Origin: Myxococcus stipitatus
GTDB lineage: Bacteria; Myxococcota; Myxococcia; Myxococcales; Myxococcaceae
DNA: 64,000 bases
Direction of reading: 5' to 3'
NCBI RefSeq assembly: GCF_038561935.1
Contig: NZ_CP102770.1
Location: 4,712,001 to 4,776,000, forward strand
The position numbers were made by a program, and so were the translations under genes. The notes under the pieces are model-generated. The model was not told where the DNA came from. It did not search any database and was given only the letters and a program-made list of their open reading frames with translations. Shown in pieces: positions 33,016-41,562 of this stretch; the stretch's first letter is position 1; every line of letters starts with the position of its first letter.

Positions 33016-34050
33016 TCAGCCCACGCGCCGCAGGAAGTCTCCCAGCGGCGCACGCAGTCGCTCCGAGTCCGTCAGCAGCGCGCCGTGGTCGCCCGGACCG
33101 GGAAGCTCCACCATCCGAGCGCTCACGCCCGCGGCGCTGAGCAGGTGGTACGTGTCCCGCACCCGGTTCACCGGCGCCAGCACGTCCGAGTTTCCCGCCA
33201 CCAGCAGCACCCGCGCGCGAATCTGCGCGAAGCAGTCCGCCACGTCGCAGCCCGCATAGGCCGAGCAGAGCGTCGCCCACGAGGAGGCGTCGAAGGTCTC
33301 CGAGAAGGACTCGGCCTCCGCCTCCAGCGCGATGCGCGCCGCCTCCGCGTCCGCGTGATGCCGTGACAGGTACTCGCGCCCGTAGAGCAGCTTCTGGAAG
33401 TCCAGCCGCAGCCGCCGCATCGTCTTGCGAGGCATGGCGTCCGGCTCGTAGAGGCCCTCGCGGAAGTCCGGGTCGGCGCGCAGCAGCTGCCACGCCAGGC
33501 CCAGCTTCTCGCGCACGCCCTCCGGCAGCGCGCGCGCCGCGCCGATGGCCACCACCGCGTCCGACAGGTCGGGGAAGAGGGCCGCGAGCCGCAGCGCCAC
33601 CTGCGCGCCCAGCCCCACGCCCACCAGCGCTCGCACGTGGTTCAGCCCGCGGGCCCTCAAGAGCGCCGACACGCCTCGCGCCATGTCGAGCACCGTGAGC
33701 GGAGGCAGGCTCAGTCCCAGCCGCTCACCCGTGGCCACGTCCACCGTCGCTGGCGACGTGCTGCCGAACGGGCTGCCCAGCAACCCGGGGACGATGACCG
33801 GCATGGTGTCGGGGTCCAACGGCAACCCCGGCCCCACCAGCTCACGGGCCCAGCCGGAGGGCTGATACGCGGAGTCCTCCACGGGACCTACTGCCCGGTG
33901 CGAATGCGACAGGTCGTGCAGCAACACCACTGCTTTGCCGTCGCACGGTTCTCCGTAGGCCGCCCAGGCCACCTGGGGGTTGCGCAGGAGCTCGCCCTCC
34001 TCCAGAGGGAGGAGCGAGGTGAACAGGTGGGTGCCGGTGGCCTGGATCAC
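33016..34050 (-). CDS. MetX-like alpha/beta hydrolase lacking the nucleophile serine
   Basis: The 344-residue sequence follows the homoserine O-acetyltransferase (MetX) pattern: GLLGSPFGSTSPATVDVATG, LTVLDMARGVSALLRARGLNHVRALVGVGLGAQ, LLVAGNSDVLAPV and GDHGALL. In MetX the elbow is GGSMGG with serine as nucleophile; here residue 146 is glycine (codon GGG at 33613-33615, minus strand), so the serine is absent. The base-acid pair positions (Asp in NSDVLAP, His in GDHG) are present but shifted. It is therefore a probable pseudoenzyme or an esterase-fold binding protein, not a working acetyltransferase. The start is a GTG at 34050, only 52 bases from the divergent gene at 34103. Confidence 0.78.
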   Translation of the reverse strand: MIQATGTHLFTSLLPLEEGELLRNPQVAWAAYGEPCDGKAVVLLHDLSHSHRAVGPVEDSAYQPSGWARELVGPGLPLDPDTMPVIVPGLLGSPFGSTSPATVDVATGERLGLSLPPLTVLDMARGVSALLRARGLNHVRALVGVGLGAQVALRLAALFPDLSDAVVAIGAARALPEGVREKLGLAWQLLRADPDFREGLYEPDAMPRKTMRRLRLDFQKLLYGREYLSRHHADAEAARIALEAEAESFSETFDASSWATLCSAYAGCDVADCFAQIRARVLLVAGNSDVLAPVNRVRDTYHLLSAAGVSARMVELPGPGDHGALLTDSERLRAPLGDFLRRVG

Positions 34051-34102
34051 GTTGGGGAATTTTCATATCACTGCCTGCTCCACCGCACAGGGAGACTGCC
34101 GC

Positions 34103-35017
34103 TTGAAGCGCTATTTCGGAGTCATTGTCCTCGTCGCTGGTGTGCTGCTGGGCGCCATCATGAGCTACCGCAGCGCCAGTGCCCGCACCAAGGAGGCGCA
34201 GCGCGAGGCGGACGTCCAGCGCATCCACGCCGACTATCTCGAGCGCGTGGGTTGGATGCGCGCCAATCCGGACGCGAACACCTACCGCGAGGAGCTCAAG
34301 CCCTTCTTCAAGAACTACTTCGAGCAGGTGGACGACCACCTGAAGGCGTTCAACGGCAACAAGAACTTCGACAACTATCTCCAGGAGCTGGAGAAGCGCG
34401 CGGAGACGGGCAAGGACGAGCGCGCCGGGGACCGCAAGGCGTTCTACGACTACACGCGGAAGATCTTCGACAGCCTGCGCGAGGGTCGCTACAGCCCGAT
34501 GTGGACGTCGACCGACAAGGGCATGCGCCTGGATATCGTGTCGTCGGACGTCATCATGGTGATGGGCAAGCCGCAGGTCCGGTTGCAGCTGGTGGTGTGG
34601 GGCGCTCAGCGTCAGCTCAAGGACGAGGGCAAGGTCCGCAAGATGATCACCAGCGCGACGTTCGACACCGTGTGGAGGCTGCTCGACGCGAAGGGGAAGC
34701 TCCTCGGTGAGATGCGCGGGAGTGACCCGTCGATGAGGGTCGACCACCCGGAGCGCTTCATCGCGGAGTTCCCGCCGCAGATGGTGCTGGGCCACTACGA
34801 CCTGGACCTGATGCCGAACGAAGTGGCGCGGATGGAGATGACGACCACCATCTCCTCGCGCGCGGCCTCGGGCGGTGACGCCATGGCCACCTACGCGTGG
34901 AAGCTGGACATCCCCTCCGAGTGGAAGCTCGGCGCGGGTGAGACGTGGGAGGGCGCGACCCAGGAGGAGCGCCCCGAGGAGGAGATCGACCCGTCGAAGA
35001 AGGCCGCCGCGAACTGA
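34103..35017 (+). CDS. Membrane-anchored protein of unknown function, 304 aa
   Basis: This protein has one N-terminal hydrophobic segment (about 4-22) and then a soluble part of about 280 residues with no known motif; the first 110 residues after the anchor are charged and helical (HADYLERVGWMRANPD..., YREELKPFFKNYFEQVDDHLKAFNGNK) and the rest forms a beta-rich domain (RLQLVVWGAQRQL, FDTVWRLLDAKGKLLGEM). The C-terminus is acidic. The start is a TTG at 34103, preceded by AGGGAG at eight bases; longer upstream starts run over the divergent promoter. A single-pass inner-membrane protein facing the periplasm is the likely topology. Its gene ends before a strong bidirectional hairpin. Confidence 0.65.
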   Translation: MKRYFGVIVLVAGVLLGAIMSYRSASARTKEAQREADVQRIHADYLERVGWMRANPDANTYREELKPFFKNYFEQVDDHLKAFNGNKNFDNYLQELEKRAETGKDERAGDRKAFYDYTRKIFDSLREGRYSPMWTSTDKGMRLDIVSSDVIMVMGKPQVRLQLVVWGAQRQLKDEGKVRKMITSATFDTVWRLLDAKGKLLGEMRGSDPSMRVDHPERFIAEFPPQMVLGHYDLDLMPNEVARMEMTTTISSRAASGGDAMATYAWKLDIPSEWKLGAGETWEGATQEERPEEEIDPSKKAAAN

Positions 35018-35024
35018 AGCGTGA

Positions 35025-35059
35025 GGAGTGAGGAGAGGCGGAAGCGCTCTCCTCACTCC
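35025..35059. terminator. Bidirectional 13-bp terminator hairpin between convergent genes
   Basis: GGAGTGAGGAGAG (35025-35037) is the exact complement of CTCTCCTCACTCC (35047-35059); the nine-base loop can pair further (GC/GC). It begins eight bases after the stop at 35017 and runs through the stop codon of the convergent propeller gene (35053), so both transcripts would carry it. The 13-bp perfect stem is the strongest terminator candidate in the window. Confidence 0.8.
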
Positions 35060-37251
35060 ACGACGGTGAAGTGGGTGCCCAGCCGGTACGCGGACAGCGT
35101 GCCGGTGTCGTCCAGGAAGAAGAGGTTGAGGCGCACGTCCGCCTGGAGCGCGACGAGCCCCACCCCCGCGCGCACCTCCGCCAGCACCTGGCCCCCTCGG
35201 GGGTCCACCGCGCGCACGCGCTCACCGGGCACCAGCGTCACGCCCCGCGCCGTGCGTGCCGGAAGCGCGCCGATGAGTGGCTCTCCCGCGGCGCCCACGC
35301 GCCAGTCGATGGTGCCCGACGCGGCGACGCGTGCCGCGGCTCCCGAGGCGCTCGTCACCACGACGGCGCGAGGCAAGGGCGCCAGCGCATAGGGACCCGG
35401 GCCCAGGTTCAACGGCCGCTCCCAGACGGGCTGGCCCTTCTTGTCCAGGCACAGCAGGACACCTTCGCGCTCACGCTCGCCCGCGAGGAACACGCGCGAG
35501 CCCAGGGGCAGCGGCGCGGAAGGGTGCGTGAGGTCCGGCTCGTGGGTCCACGCGGCTTCGCCCGTGTGGGCGTCGGCGAGGAGCAGGGCCCAGCGAGAGC
35601 CTCGGCCCAGCAGCGCGAGGAAGCGCCGACCCCACGGCACGGGTTGGCCGTGGAAGGGCAGCGGCGCGCGCATGCGGAAGCGCACCTGTCCGTCCTCCAG
35701 GTCCAGGCCGTAGACGTAGCCGGAATCCGTGGTCACCAGGGCGCGATGGCCCTGGGTCGTGAGCCAGCTGCGCTGCGTGCGCGGGGGAGCGAGTCTCCAC
35801 ACCTCGCGGCCCGTGGCTTCCGCGAAGGCGACGACGGTGCGGTCCTCGGAGAGCGTGAGGAGCAGCCCGTCCTTGCGCAGGAGCAAGGGGCCCAAGGGGA
35901 TGCCGTCGTGGTCATGCAGCCAGCGCGCGCCCGCCCCTCGGCCCGTGAAGCCGTAGACGCGCGACAGGTCCGCCGCGATGGCGTGGCCATCCGCCGCCGC
36001 GGCCACGCCCAGGGGCGCGGCCCGCTTCCAGAGCTTCGCTCCGTCCTTGCGCGAGAAGGCCACGGCGACCTGCGGCGCGCAGCAGACGGGGCCGTGGCGG
36101 CCGAGCAGGAGCCGGGATTCCTCCGCGTCGTCGATGCCTCGCTGTTCCCACAGCTTCTCGAAGCGCAGCCTCCGCAGCCGGCCGGGCACCTTGAGCGGCT
36201 TGGAGGCGCTCCCGGTGGAGCGAGAGCGCTTCTCCCGAGCCGCGCCCGTGCGCTCGGGAGGCTCCACCGGTCCACGCAGGTGGGAGAGTCCCTCGCGGCA
36301 GCGGTCCGCCAGTTCCACCAGATAGGGGTTGTTGACCAGCGTGCGGTCCTCCTCCGCGAAGGCCGCGCCGAGCGCCTCGCCGAGGTGGAAGAGGGCGGCG
36401 GCCAGGTCCGTGCCCGAGAGCGCGAACGACGCCCCCGTGCGCCCCGTCTTCGCCTTGCCGTCCTTGAGGTCCAGCAGCAGCGGAGCCCGAGCCCCCGCTG
36501 GAGCCAGCTCGAAGCGGGCCTCGCCCAGTTCCACTGCGCGTGCGAGCTCCACGGCCTGGCGCGAGAGCTCGAGCACCGTCAGGAACGGGGGGGCCTGCAC
36601 CTTCCAGGCATCAGGTCGCCCCGGGAGTGAGAGCCAGACTTCACCCGGGGTCAGGAGCGGGGCGAGCATCCCGGACGTGCCGCGCCTGCCTCCGTCTCGG
36701 CCGACGCGGGTGCTGGTGCCTCGCAGCTCGAAGCCGAATCCAGTGAGGGCAGGGGGCTCCACCCGCTTCACGGAAGGCCGGGAGGGCTCTTCCTCCGGGG
36801 GCCTGGCGGGCCGGGCCAGCTGCTTGAGGGGCTCGGAGAGGGCCTGGGCCAGGGGGGCGGAGAGGGTCTTGGGGGCCAGCCTGGTGACGTCCGCCAGGAA
36901 GCGGGTTCCGGTGGTGCGGACGGCCTCCACCAGCTCGTCCACGTCCACCTTCACGGGGGGGCGCATGAGCCGGGCGGGGCGGGCCAGGTTGGCCACGAGC
37001 AGCTCCACCTGGGGTCCCACCCGCCTCAGCACGAGCTCCAGGTGGGCTTCCGCGAGAGAAACCTGGGCCATCCCCTGGCCTCCCGTGTACAGGGAGGTCA
37101 CGGCGCGCACCAAAGCGGGCACTACTTCTGCTAAGGACTCCTCCACCGCTCCGGACAGAAGGTCCACTCCATCCAGTTCCAGTGCGATGGAATCCAGCGG
37201 GGAGGCCGAGGGTTCGCGTTTCCAGCGATGTCCGATGCGTATGCGGGTCAT
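35053..37251 (-). CDS. PQQ-like beta-propeller protein, 732 aa
   Basis: The C-terminal half (about residues 370-732) contains WD/PQQ-type blades: AFSRKDGAKLWKRAAP, AFAEATGREVWRLAPP, DLEDGQVRFRMRAP, ADAHTGEAAWTHEP and LDKKGQPVWERPL all have the D/G-x-x-x-W ends of blades in PQQ-binding-like propellers. The N-terminal half is unrelated, with Arg/Pro-rich linkers and a central beta/alpha part. No signal peptide is present, so it is probably cytoplasmic, which is unusual for this fold. Its start at 37251 is 98 bases from the divergent HARE-HTH gene at 37350. Function unknown; a scaffolding role is the default guess. Confidence 0.75.
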   Translation of the reverse strand: MTRIRIGHRWKREPSASPLDSIALELDGVDLLSGAVEESLAEVVPALVRAVTSLYTGGQGMAQVSLAEAHLELVLRRVGPQVELLVANLARPARLMRPPVKVDVDELVEAVRTTGTRFLADVTRLAPKTLSAPLAQALSEPLKQLARPARPPEEEPSRPSVKRVEPPALTGFGFELRGTSTRVGRDGGRRGTSGMLAPLLTPGEVWLSLPGRPDAWKVQAPPFLTVLELSRQAVELARAVELGEARFELAPAGARAPLLLDLKDGKAKTGRTGASFALSGTDLAAALFHLGEALGAAFAEEDRTLVNNPYLVELADRCREGLSHLRGPVEPPERTGAAREKRSRSTGSASKPLKVPGRLRRLRFEKLWEQRGIDDAEESRLLLGRHGPVCCAPQVAVAFSRKDGAKLWKRAAPLGVAAAADGHAIAADLSRVYGFTGRGAGARWLHDHDGIPLGPLLLRKDGLLLTLSEDRTVVAFAEATGREVWRLAPPRTQRSWLTTQGHRALVTTDSGYVYGLDLEDGQVRFRMRAPLPFHGQPVPWGRRFLALLGRGSRWALLLADAHTGEAAWTHEPDLTHPSAPLPLGSRVFLAGEREREGVLLCLDKKGQPVWERPLNLGPGPYALAPLPRAVVVTSASGAAARVAASGTIDWRVGAAGEPLIGALPARTARGVTLVPGERVRAVDPRGGQVLAEVRAGVGLVALQADVRLNLFFLDDTGTLSAYRLGTHFTVVE

Positions 37252-37349
37252 CTTCCGTTCGTTGACAAGCCAGTTTAGCGATGGCTAGCATCCGCCGCCC
37301 ATACGGACCTACATTTTTGTAACCGTTCGGAATTCTTGGGGAATACTCG

Positions 37350-39494
37350 ATGACATTCTACGAGGCCGCGCTCCGAGTCCTGGAGAGCGAAGGTCGTCCC
37401 CTCCACTTCCTTGAAATCACAGAGAAGTCCATCCAACAGAGCCTGCTCTCCCACGTCGGCAAGACGCCCGAAGTGACGATGCTCTCGCGCTTGGCCGCCA
37501 TGGCGCGCCGCACGAGGGACCGCAAGGTGATTGTGACCGCGAAGGACACCTTCGCGTTGGTGGATTGGTCGATTCCCGAGGATGTAGAGGCCCTGGCACA
37601 GACTGGCGTAATCGAGCCGAATCCGGAAGAGGACCTGCCGCCCTTGAGGCCGGCGGAGCGTCATCCGGAGCCACGCACGGACAACGTGCGGGCGGCGGGT
37701 CGCGGCAGTGAGCGCAAGCGTCGGAGGGACGAGGACGAGGAGCGGGGTGGAAAGCGCAAGCGCTTCCCGCCGCTGCCCGAGGTGGTGTTCGAAATCCTCA
37801 GCGATGCCGACGCGGGGCTGCGCACCGAGGCCATCATCGAGCGGGCTCGGAGCAAGGAGCTGTGCGCCGAGGACCTCACGGTGGAGGCGGTGCTCACGGC
37901 GCTCCTGGAGGACAACCAGCGCCGCATCGACGCGGGTCGCCGGCCGCAGTACTCGTTCAACAAGGACTCGGGCGAGGTGACGCTGGAGCGCGCGGGCTCG
38001 CCGAGCGAGGCTCCGTCGCTGGAGCTCCAGGCCGCGTTCGCGCAGGCGCTGGGGATTCCGCTGGAGGCGGGACGTCCGGTGTTGGCTCGGACGGGGGCCG
38101 CCGCGGCCGCGAGCGAGCCGGTGGTGGATGCCGCGCTGCTGACCACGCTGCGCACGTCGCTCAAGGACGCGCGTCGCGCGGTGGCGCGAGGGCTGCGCAA
38201 GCGCCTGGGCGACGCGGATGTGGGCACGTTCGAGAAGTCCGTCGTGAAGATGATGCACGCGCTGGGCTTCCGCGAGCTGAAGGTGGCCAAGCGCTCCAAG
38301 GAAGGCCCCTTGCTCACGGCGCGCAAGCGCGAGGGCAGCGTGGAGCTGCGCTACGCGGTGCGGATGCTGAAGGGCACTCCGGCCATCGACCGCAAGAGCG
38401 TGCAGGAGCTGCGTCGCGACCTGAGCCACTACTCGGCGCAGGTGGGCTTGCTGGTGACGGCGGGCGATGTTCGCGGCGATGCGCGCACCGAGGCGCAGGC
38501 CAGCGGTTCGCTGGTGATGCTGTGGTGCGGGGACGCGCTGGGTGAGAAGTTCCTGGAGGCCGAGACGGCCGTCACCGTCACGCGCGTCGAGCTGTACGAG
38601 GTGGACGAGCGCTTCTTCGAGGCTGCGAAGCTGGATGCCGAGGAGGCCCAGAAGCGCCGCGAGGAGCGTCAGCGCGAGAAGCAGACGCGTGAGGACGAGG
38701 GAGGCGAGGTCGCCGCCACTCCGACGGAGCGTCCGCGTGAGAAGCGTCGTCGTGAGCGGGAGCGGCGTGAGGCGCGCTCGTCCGACGAGGTGGAGGTCTC
38801 CTCGGAGGGGGCCGAGGCTCGCGAGGGTGGTGCCGCGGCTGAGTCCCGTGAGGGGATTCCCGCCGCGTCCATTCCGGCGCCGCAGTCCACGGGTGCGGAG
38901 GACGACGAGGGCGACGACGGGGATGACGAGGGCGAGGACGATGACCTGGAGGCCGCGAGCGCCTTCGTGGGGGCTCGTCCCGAGGGTGCCGCCGCCGAGG
39001 GTGGTGCCGATGCCGCGCAGGGAGATCGCAAGCGCCGTCGCCGCCGTCGTCGTGGGCGCCGGGGCCGTGGCAACCGGGGCGCCGAGGCTGGCGCCACGCC
39101 CGCGGGTGCGCCGCAGGGTGAGGGTGCCGCGGTGGTCGCCGGGGCCGAAGGCGCCGTGACGGCTCCCGAGGCTGGCGCCGCGCCGACGGAAGGGGCCGCC
39201 CCCGCGGGTGGTGAGGCTCAGGGCACGGAGATCGCGACGGGAGTCGAGTCGGGTGCCGTGGCTTCGACGGAGCCCACGCCCGTGGCGACCCAGCCAGAGG
39301 TCGTCGTGCAGCCGGCCGAGACCGTGGCCCCTGCCGTGACGGAAGGTGCGACGGAGGTTGCCGTGGCGGAGCAGGCTCCCACGGGTGAGACCGTGAAGGC
39401 GCCGGCGGCGACGGAGGGTGTTGCCTCCGAGTCCGAGCCTCAGCAGGAGGCGTCGACTCCGCCCAGGCTGCCCTCCGAGGGGGGCGAAGGCTGA
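37350..39494 (+). CDS. HARE-HTH protein with Mrr-like fold and disordered tail, 714 aa
   Basis: Residues 1-75 match the HARE-HTH domain (TFYEAALRVLESEGRPLHFLEI and a matching helix), found in chromatin and restriction proteins. Residues of about 290-395 have the shape of a Mrr-type restriction endonuclease domain (MMHALGFRELKVAKRSKEG, YAVRMLKGTPAIDRKSVQEL, LLVTAGDVRGDAR), but the catalytic D...ExK/QxK pair is not intact: the usual DGGVD turn reads KEGPLL and the QxK position reads VRM. The rest is disordered: Arg/Glu-rich at 420-490, Asp/Glu-rich near 516-533, a (KRRRR...GRRGRG) basic patch near 560-576, then Ala/Pro/Thr. Such a tail resembles RNase E. A nucleic-acid-binding protein is the safe reading; nuclease activity is doubtful. 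Confidence 0.72.
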   Translation: MTFYEAALRVLESEGRPLHFLEITEKSIQQSLLSHVGKTPEVTMLSRLAAMARRTRDRKVIVTAKDTFALVDWSIPEDVEALAQTGVIEPNPEEDLPPLRPAERHPEPRTDNVRAAGRGSERKRRRDEDEERGGKRKRFPPLPEVVFEILSDADAGLRTEAIIERARSKELCAEDLTVEAVLTALLEDNQRRIDAGRRPQYSFNKDSGEVTLERAGSPSEAPSLELQAAFAQALGIPLEAGRPVLARTGAAAAASEPVVDAALLTTLRTSLKDARRAVARGLRKRLGDADVGTFEKSVVKMMHALGFRELKVAKRSKEGPLLTARKREGSVELRYAVRMLKGTPAIDRKSVQELRRDLSHYSAQVGLLVTAGDVRGDARTEAQASGSLVMLWCGDALGEKFLEAETAVTVTRVELYEVDERFFEAAKLDAEEAQKRREERQREKQTREDEGGEVAATPTERPREKRRRERERREARSSDEVEVSSEGAEAREGGAAAESREGIPAASIPAPQSTGAEDDEGDDGDDEGEDDDLEAASAFVGARPEGAAAEGGADAAQGDRKRRRRRRRGRRGRGNRGAEAGATPAGAPQGEGAAVVAGAEGAVTAPEAGAAPTEGAAPAGGEAQGTEIATGVESGAVASTEPTPVATQPEVVVQPAETVAPAVTEGATEVAVAEQAPTGETVKAPAATEGVASESEPQQEASTPPRLPSEGGEG

Positions 39495-39535
39495 CGGTTC
39501 CGCGTCGCCGGTCGTTGTGAAGAGTGGGCGCGGTG

Positions 39536-39788
39536 GCTCGCACGAGTTGCGAGAGGCCGCGTCCACTCCGTGGCAACCAGCGCCCGGTCTTCCAGCGAGG
39601 ACGGGGGCTGGCTCTCTGTGTCGAGGGCCGTCCGGCGTGGGTGTCGTTGCTCGCACCTGTTGCGAGAAGCCGCATCCACTCCTCGGCATCCAGCGCCTGG
39701 TCACCCATCGGGGCCAGGGGCTTCGCCCTGAGTGTTGAGGTCCGCCGAGCGCGGGGAGACATTGCTCGCATGCGCTGCGAGACGGGCC
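39536..39788. repeat. Degenerate tandem repeat, period 113-115 bp, about 2.2 copies
   Basis: GCTCGCA starts a repeated unit at 39536, 39649 and 39764. The first two units are nearly full copies (about nine differences in the first 55 bases by my alignment, including the shared TTGCGAGA, TCCACTCC and CCAGCGCC blocks); the third is only partial. The units lie in the 424-base gap between the HARE-HTH gene and the HEAT-repeat lipoprotein, the only gene-free stretch over 300 bases. No credible gene was found in it, although frames remain open because of the high GC content. It could be a small repeat family of the genome or a protein-binding array. Confidence 0.6.
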
Positions 39789-39846
39789 AGGTCGCACGAG
39801 GTGCGAGGGGCCGTGCCCCCGTCCGAGGTCCGAAAAGTGGGCTTGA

Positions 39847-39907
39847 GGTAACACCCTTCGTCCCGGCGGGCGGGAATGACCGGCACAGGTCTGATTCGGG
39901 TGTTACC
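39847..39907. promoter_or_regulatory. Paired inverted GGTAACACCC / GGGTGTTACC sites
   Basis: GGTAACACCC (39847-39856) and GGGTGTTACC (39898-39907) are exact reverse complements, with centres 51 bases apart (about five helical turns). The second copy ends 11 bases before the ATG of the HEAT-repeat lipoprotein gene (39919). Each arm itself has GGT-N3-ACC symmetry, so two operator half sites bound by one looping regulator is a possible reading; a leader hairpin that would hide the ribosome-binding site (GAGGGGG) is the other. Confidence 0.45.
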
Positions 39908-39918
39908 CTGAGGGGGCG

Positions 39919-40833
39919 ATGAAGCCGGCCCTGATGCTCGCCTTCTGCGTCGTCCTCCTTGGTGCCTGCCGCTCGCAGGCGCCACGCCATCTCGTTGCGC
40001 CCGTGGACGTGTCCGGTGCCACGGTGCGGGACAATGCTCTGCTGGGGATTGCTCCGGAGGGCGTCGCGACCTTGTTCTCCCACGCGCTCAAGTCCTCCGG
40101 CCGCTTCGAGCTGAAAGGCGAGGACACCCCTCGCGACGTGCGCCCCTGGCGCCTCACGCTGGAGATTCCGTTCACCCGCGAGGTCCTGAAGGACGGAGAC
40201 CCACGCAGCTTCGCGGAGGTCGGCGCCAACCTCGTCCTGGAGCGCTTCGGCGGAGACCTGCCGCAACGCTACGAAGTCGTCGGCCTCGGCGAGGCCCCCG
40301 TCCTGGAGGACACTCCCGAGGGACGCCAGTCCGCCATGCGCACCGCGCTGGAGGCCGTGCTCCGCCAGGTGACGGACTCCTCGGTGCTGCAGCTCGCCGC
40401 CCTGGATCGCACCGACGAAGCCCTGGTCCAGGAGCTCCGTGCCGATGACGCGCGCATCCGCGAGTTCGCCCTGCGCACCCTGGCCGAACGCCAGCATCCC
40501 GCGGCGGCTCCGCTGCTCATCGAGCGGCTGAAGGAGTCCTCCGACGGGGACGCCCTGCGAAAGACGATCGGCGCCCTGGTCGAGATGAAGGCCGGAGTCG
40601 CCGTGCCCGCGCTCATCGACCTGGGGCGGGGCCGGGACAACGGCTTCGTGCAGGAGCTGGTCTTCGCCGTGGGCGAGATTGGTGGCCCGGAGGCGGAGGC
40701 ATACTTGTATACCGTGGCCCAGGGGCATGACGCGCCAGCCGTGCAGGCCGCGGCGCAGCAGGCCCTGGAGACGCTCTACGCTTCACGCAAGCACATCACC
40801 GCGGAGGCGCGTGGCCGGGACCACGCGGACTGA
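39919..40833 (+). CDS. HEAT-repeat lipoprotein, 304 aa
   Basis: This protein has a signal peptide with lipobox LLGAC (Cys17) and, after an N-terminal part of about 130 residues with beta-strand character, helical repeats of the HEAT type (RADDARIREFALRTLAERQHPAAAPLLIERLKE; LRKTIGALVEMKAGVAVPALIDLGR; FVQELVFAVGEIGGPEAEAYLYTVA), in which each helix pair ends in a hydrophobic-rich ALxxLG pattern. Such proteins act as binding scaffolds at the envelope. The gene is followed by a second lipoprotein seven bases later. The paired inverted sites upstream may regulate both. No further function can be given. Confidence 0.7.
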   Translation: MKPALMLAFCVVLLGACRSQAPRHLVAPVDVSGATVRDNALLGIAPEGVATLFSHALKSSGRFELKGEDTPRDVRPWRLTLEIPFTREVLKDGDPRSFAEVGANLVLERFGGDLPQRYEVVGLGEAPVLEDTPEGRQSAMRTALEAVLRQVTDSSVLQLAALDRTDEALVQELRADDARIREFALRTLAERQHPAAAPLLIERLKESSDGDALRKTIGALVEMKAGVAVPALIDLGRGRDNGFVQELVFAVGEIGGPEAEAYLYTVAQGHDAPAVQAAAQQALETLYASRKHITAEARGRDHAD

Positions 40834-40840
40834 CATCGAG

Positions 40841-41464
40841 ATGACGCGTTCGTTCGGACTGGGTGGGGCTGCCCTGCTGGCCGCCATGGTGCTGGGAAGC
40901 GGTTGCACCAAGCGCGTGGAGGCGGAGCCCGAGGCTCGGTCCGCCACGGGAGAGGTGGCGGACTACTACCCGCTCGCCATCGGAAACAAGTGGACGTACC
41001 AGCTCAACGGGCGGGCGGACCGCTCCGTCACCGTGGAGATCCTCAAGGAAGAGGAGGGTTACTTTCACGACAATCAGGGCGGCCAGTTCTCCGTGGACGC
41101 CTACGGGCTGAGGGACCCCAAGCGCTACCTGCTCCGAGCCCCCCTGCGCACCGGCCAGGCGTGGACGAACGTGGTGTCCGTGTCCTCCACGGAGCGCTAC
41201 CAGATTGTCCAGGCGGGCGGCGCCTGTGACACCCCCGCGGGCACCTTCCCGTCCTGCATCGAGGTGGAAGGCCGCAACCGCGTCGACGCCAAGGTCACGC
41301 TCATCAACACGATGACGTTCGCCCCGGGCGTGGGCATGGTCCGTCTGGAGACCGCCGCGGAGACCGCCAACCAGCAGCGCATCCCCCAGACGCGCCTGGA
41401 GCTGGTGTCCTACGAGCTGAAGGGCGGGGCCTCCTCGAAGGGGAGCCCGCCGGCCGCCCGCTGA
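40841..41464 (+). CDS. Lipoprotein of unknown function, 207 aa
   Basis: This protein has a signal peptide with lipobox LGSGC (Cys22) and a compact mature domain of about 185 residues: DYYPLAIGNKWTYQLNG near the front, then mixed beta strands, ending with Lys/Ser-rich tail. The opening phrase 'YYPL..GNKWTY' is common to a family of exported beta proteins found in many bacteria without known function. ATG 40841 was chosen; the frame overlaps the promoter-free gap by seven bases after the HEAT-repeat gene, so the two are one transcript. Two cysteines (about 128 and 137) flank a DTPAGTFPSC loop that may form a disulfide. Confidence 0.68.
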   Translation: MTRSFGLGGAALLAAMVLGSGCTKRVEAEPEARSATGEVADYYPLAIGNKWTYQLNGRADRSVTVEILKEEEGYFHDNQGGQFSVDAYGLRDPKRYLLRAPLRTGQAWTNVVSVSSTERYQIVQAGGACDTPAGTFPSCIEVEGRNRVDAKVTLINTMTFAPGVGMVRLETAAETANQQRIPQTRLELVSYELKGGASSKGSPPAAR

Positions 41465-41562
41465 GTGCTGGGGCGGTGAACAAGGAGCCCCGGGTCGAGA
41501 ACCCGGTGGGTTGAAAGCCTCGGCGCCGCTCCATACCCTTGCGCCTCTCGCGAGGTGTCGCC

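Noticed and set aside
39524-39922. Open frame of 132 codons across the tandem repeat
   Set aside because: Composition is Arg/Ser/Gly-rich with no ribosome-binding site, and the frame merely follows the repeat units.
37275-40728. Long open frames on the minus strand opposite the HARE-HTH and HEAT-repeat genes
   Set aside because: They show low-complexity Arg/Pro/His composition and no family motif, and are shadows of genuine plus-strand genes.
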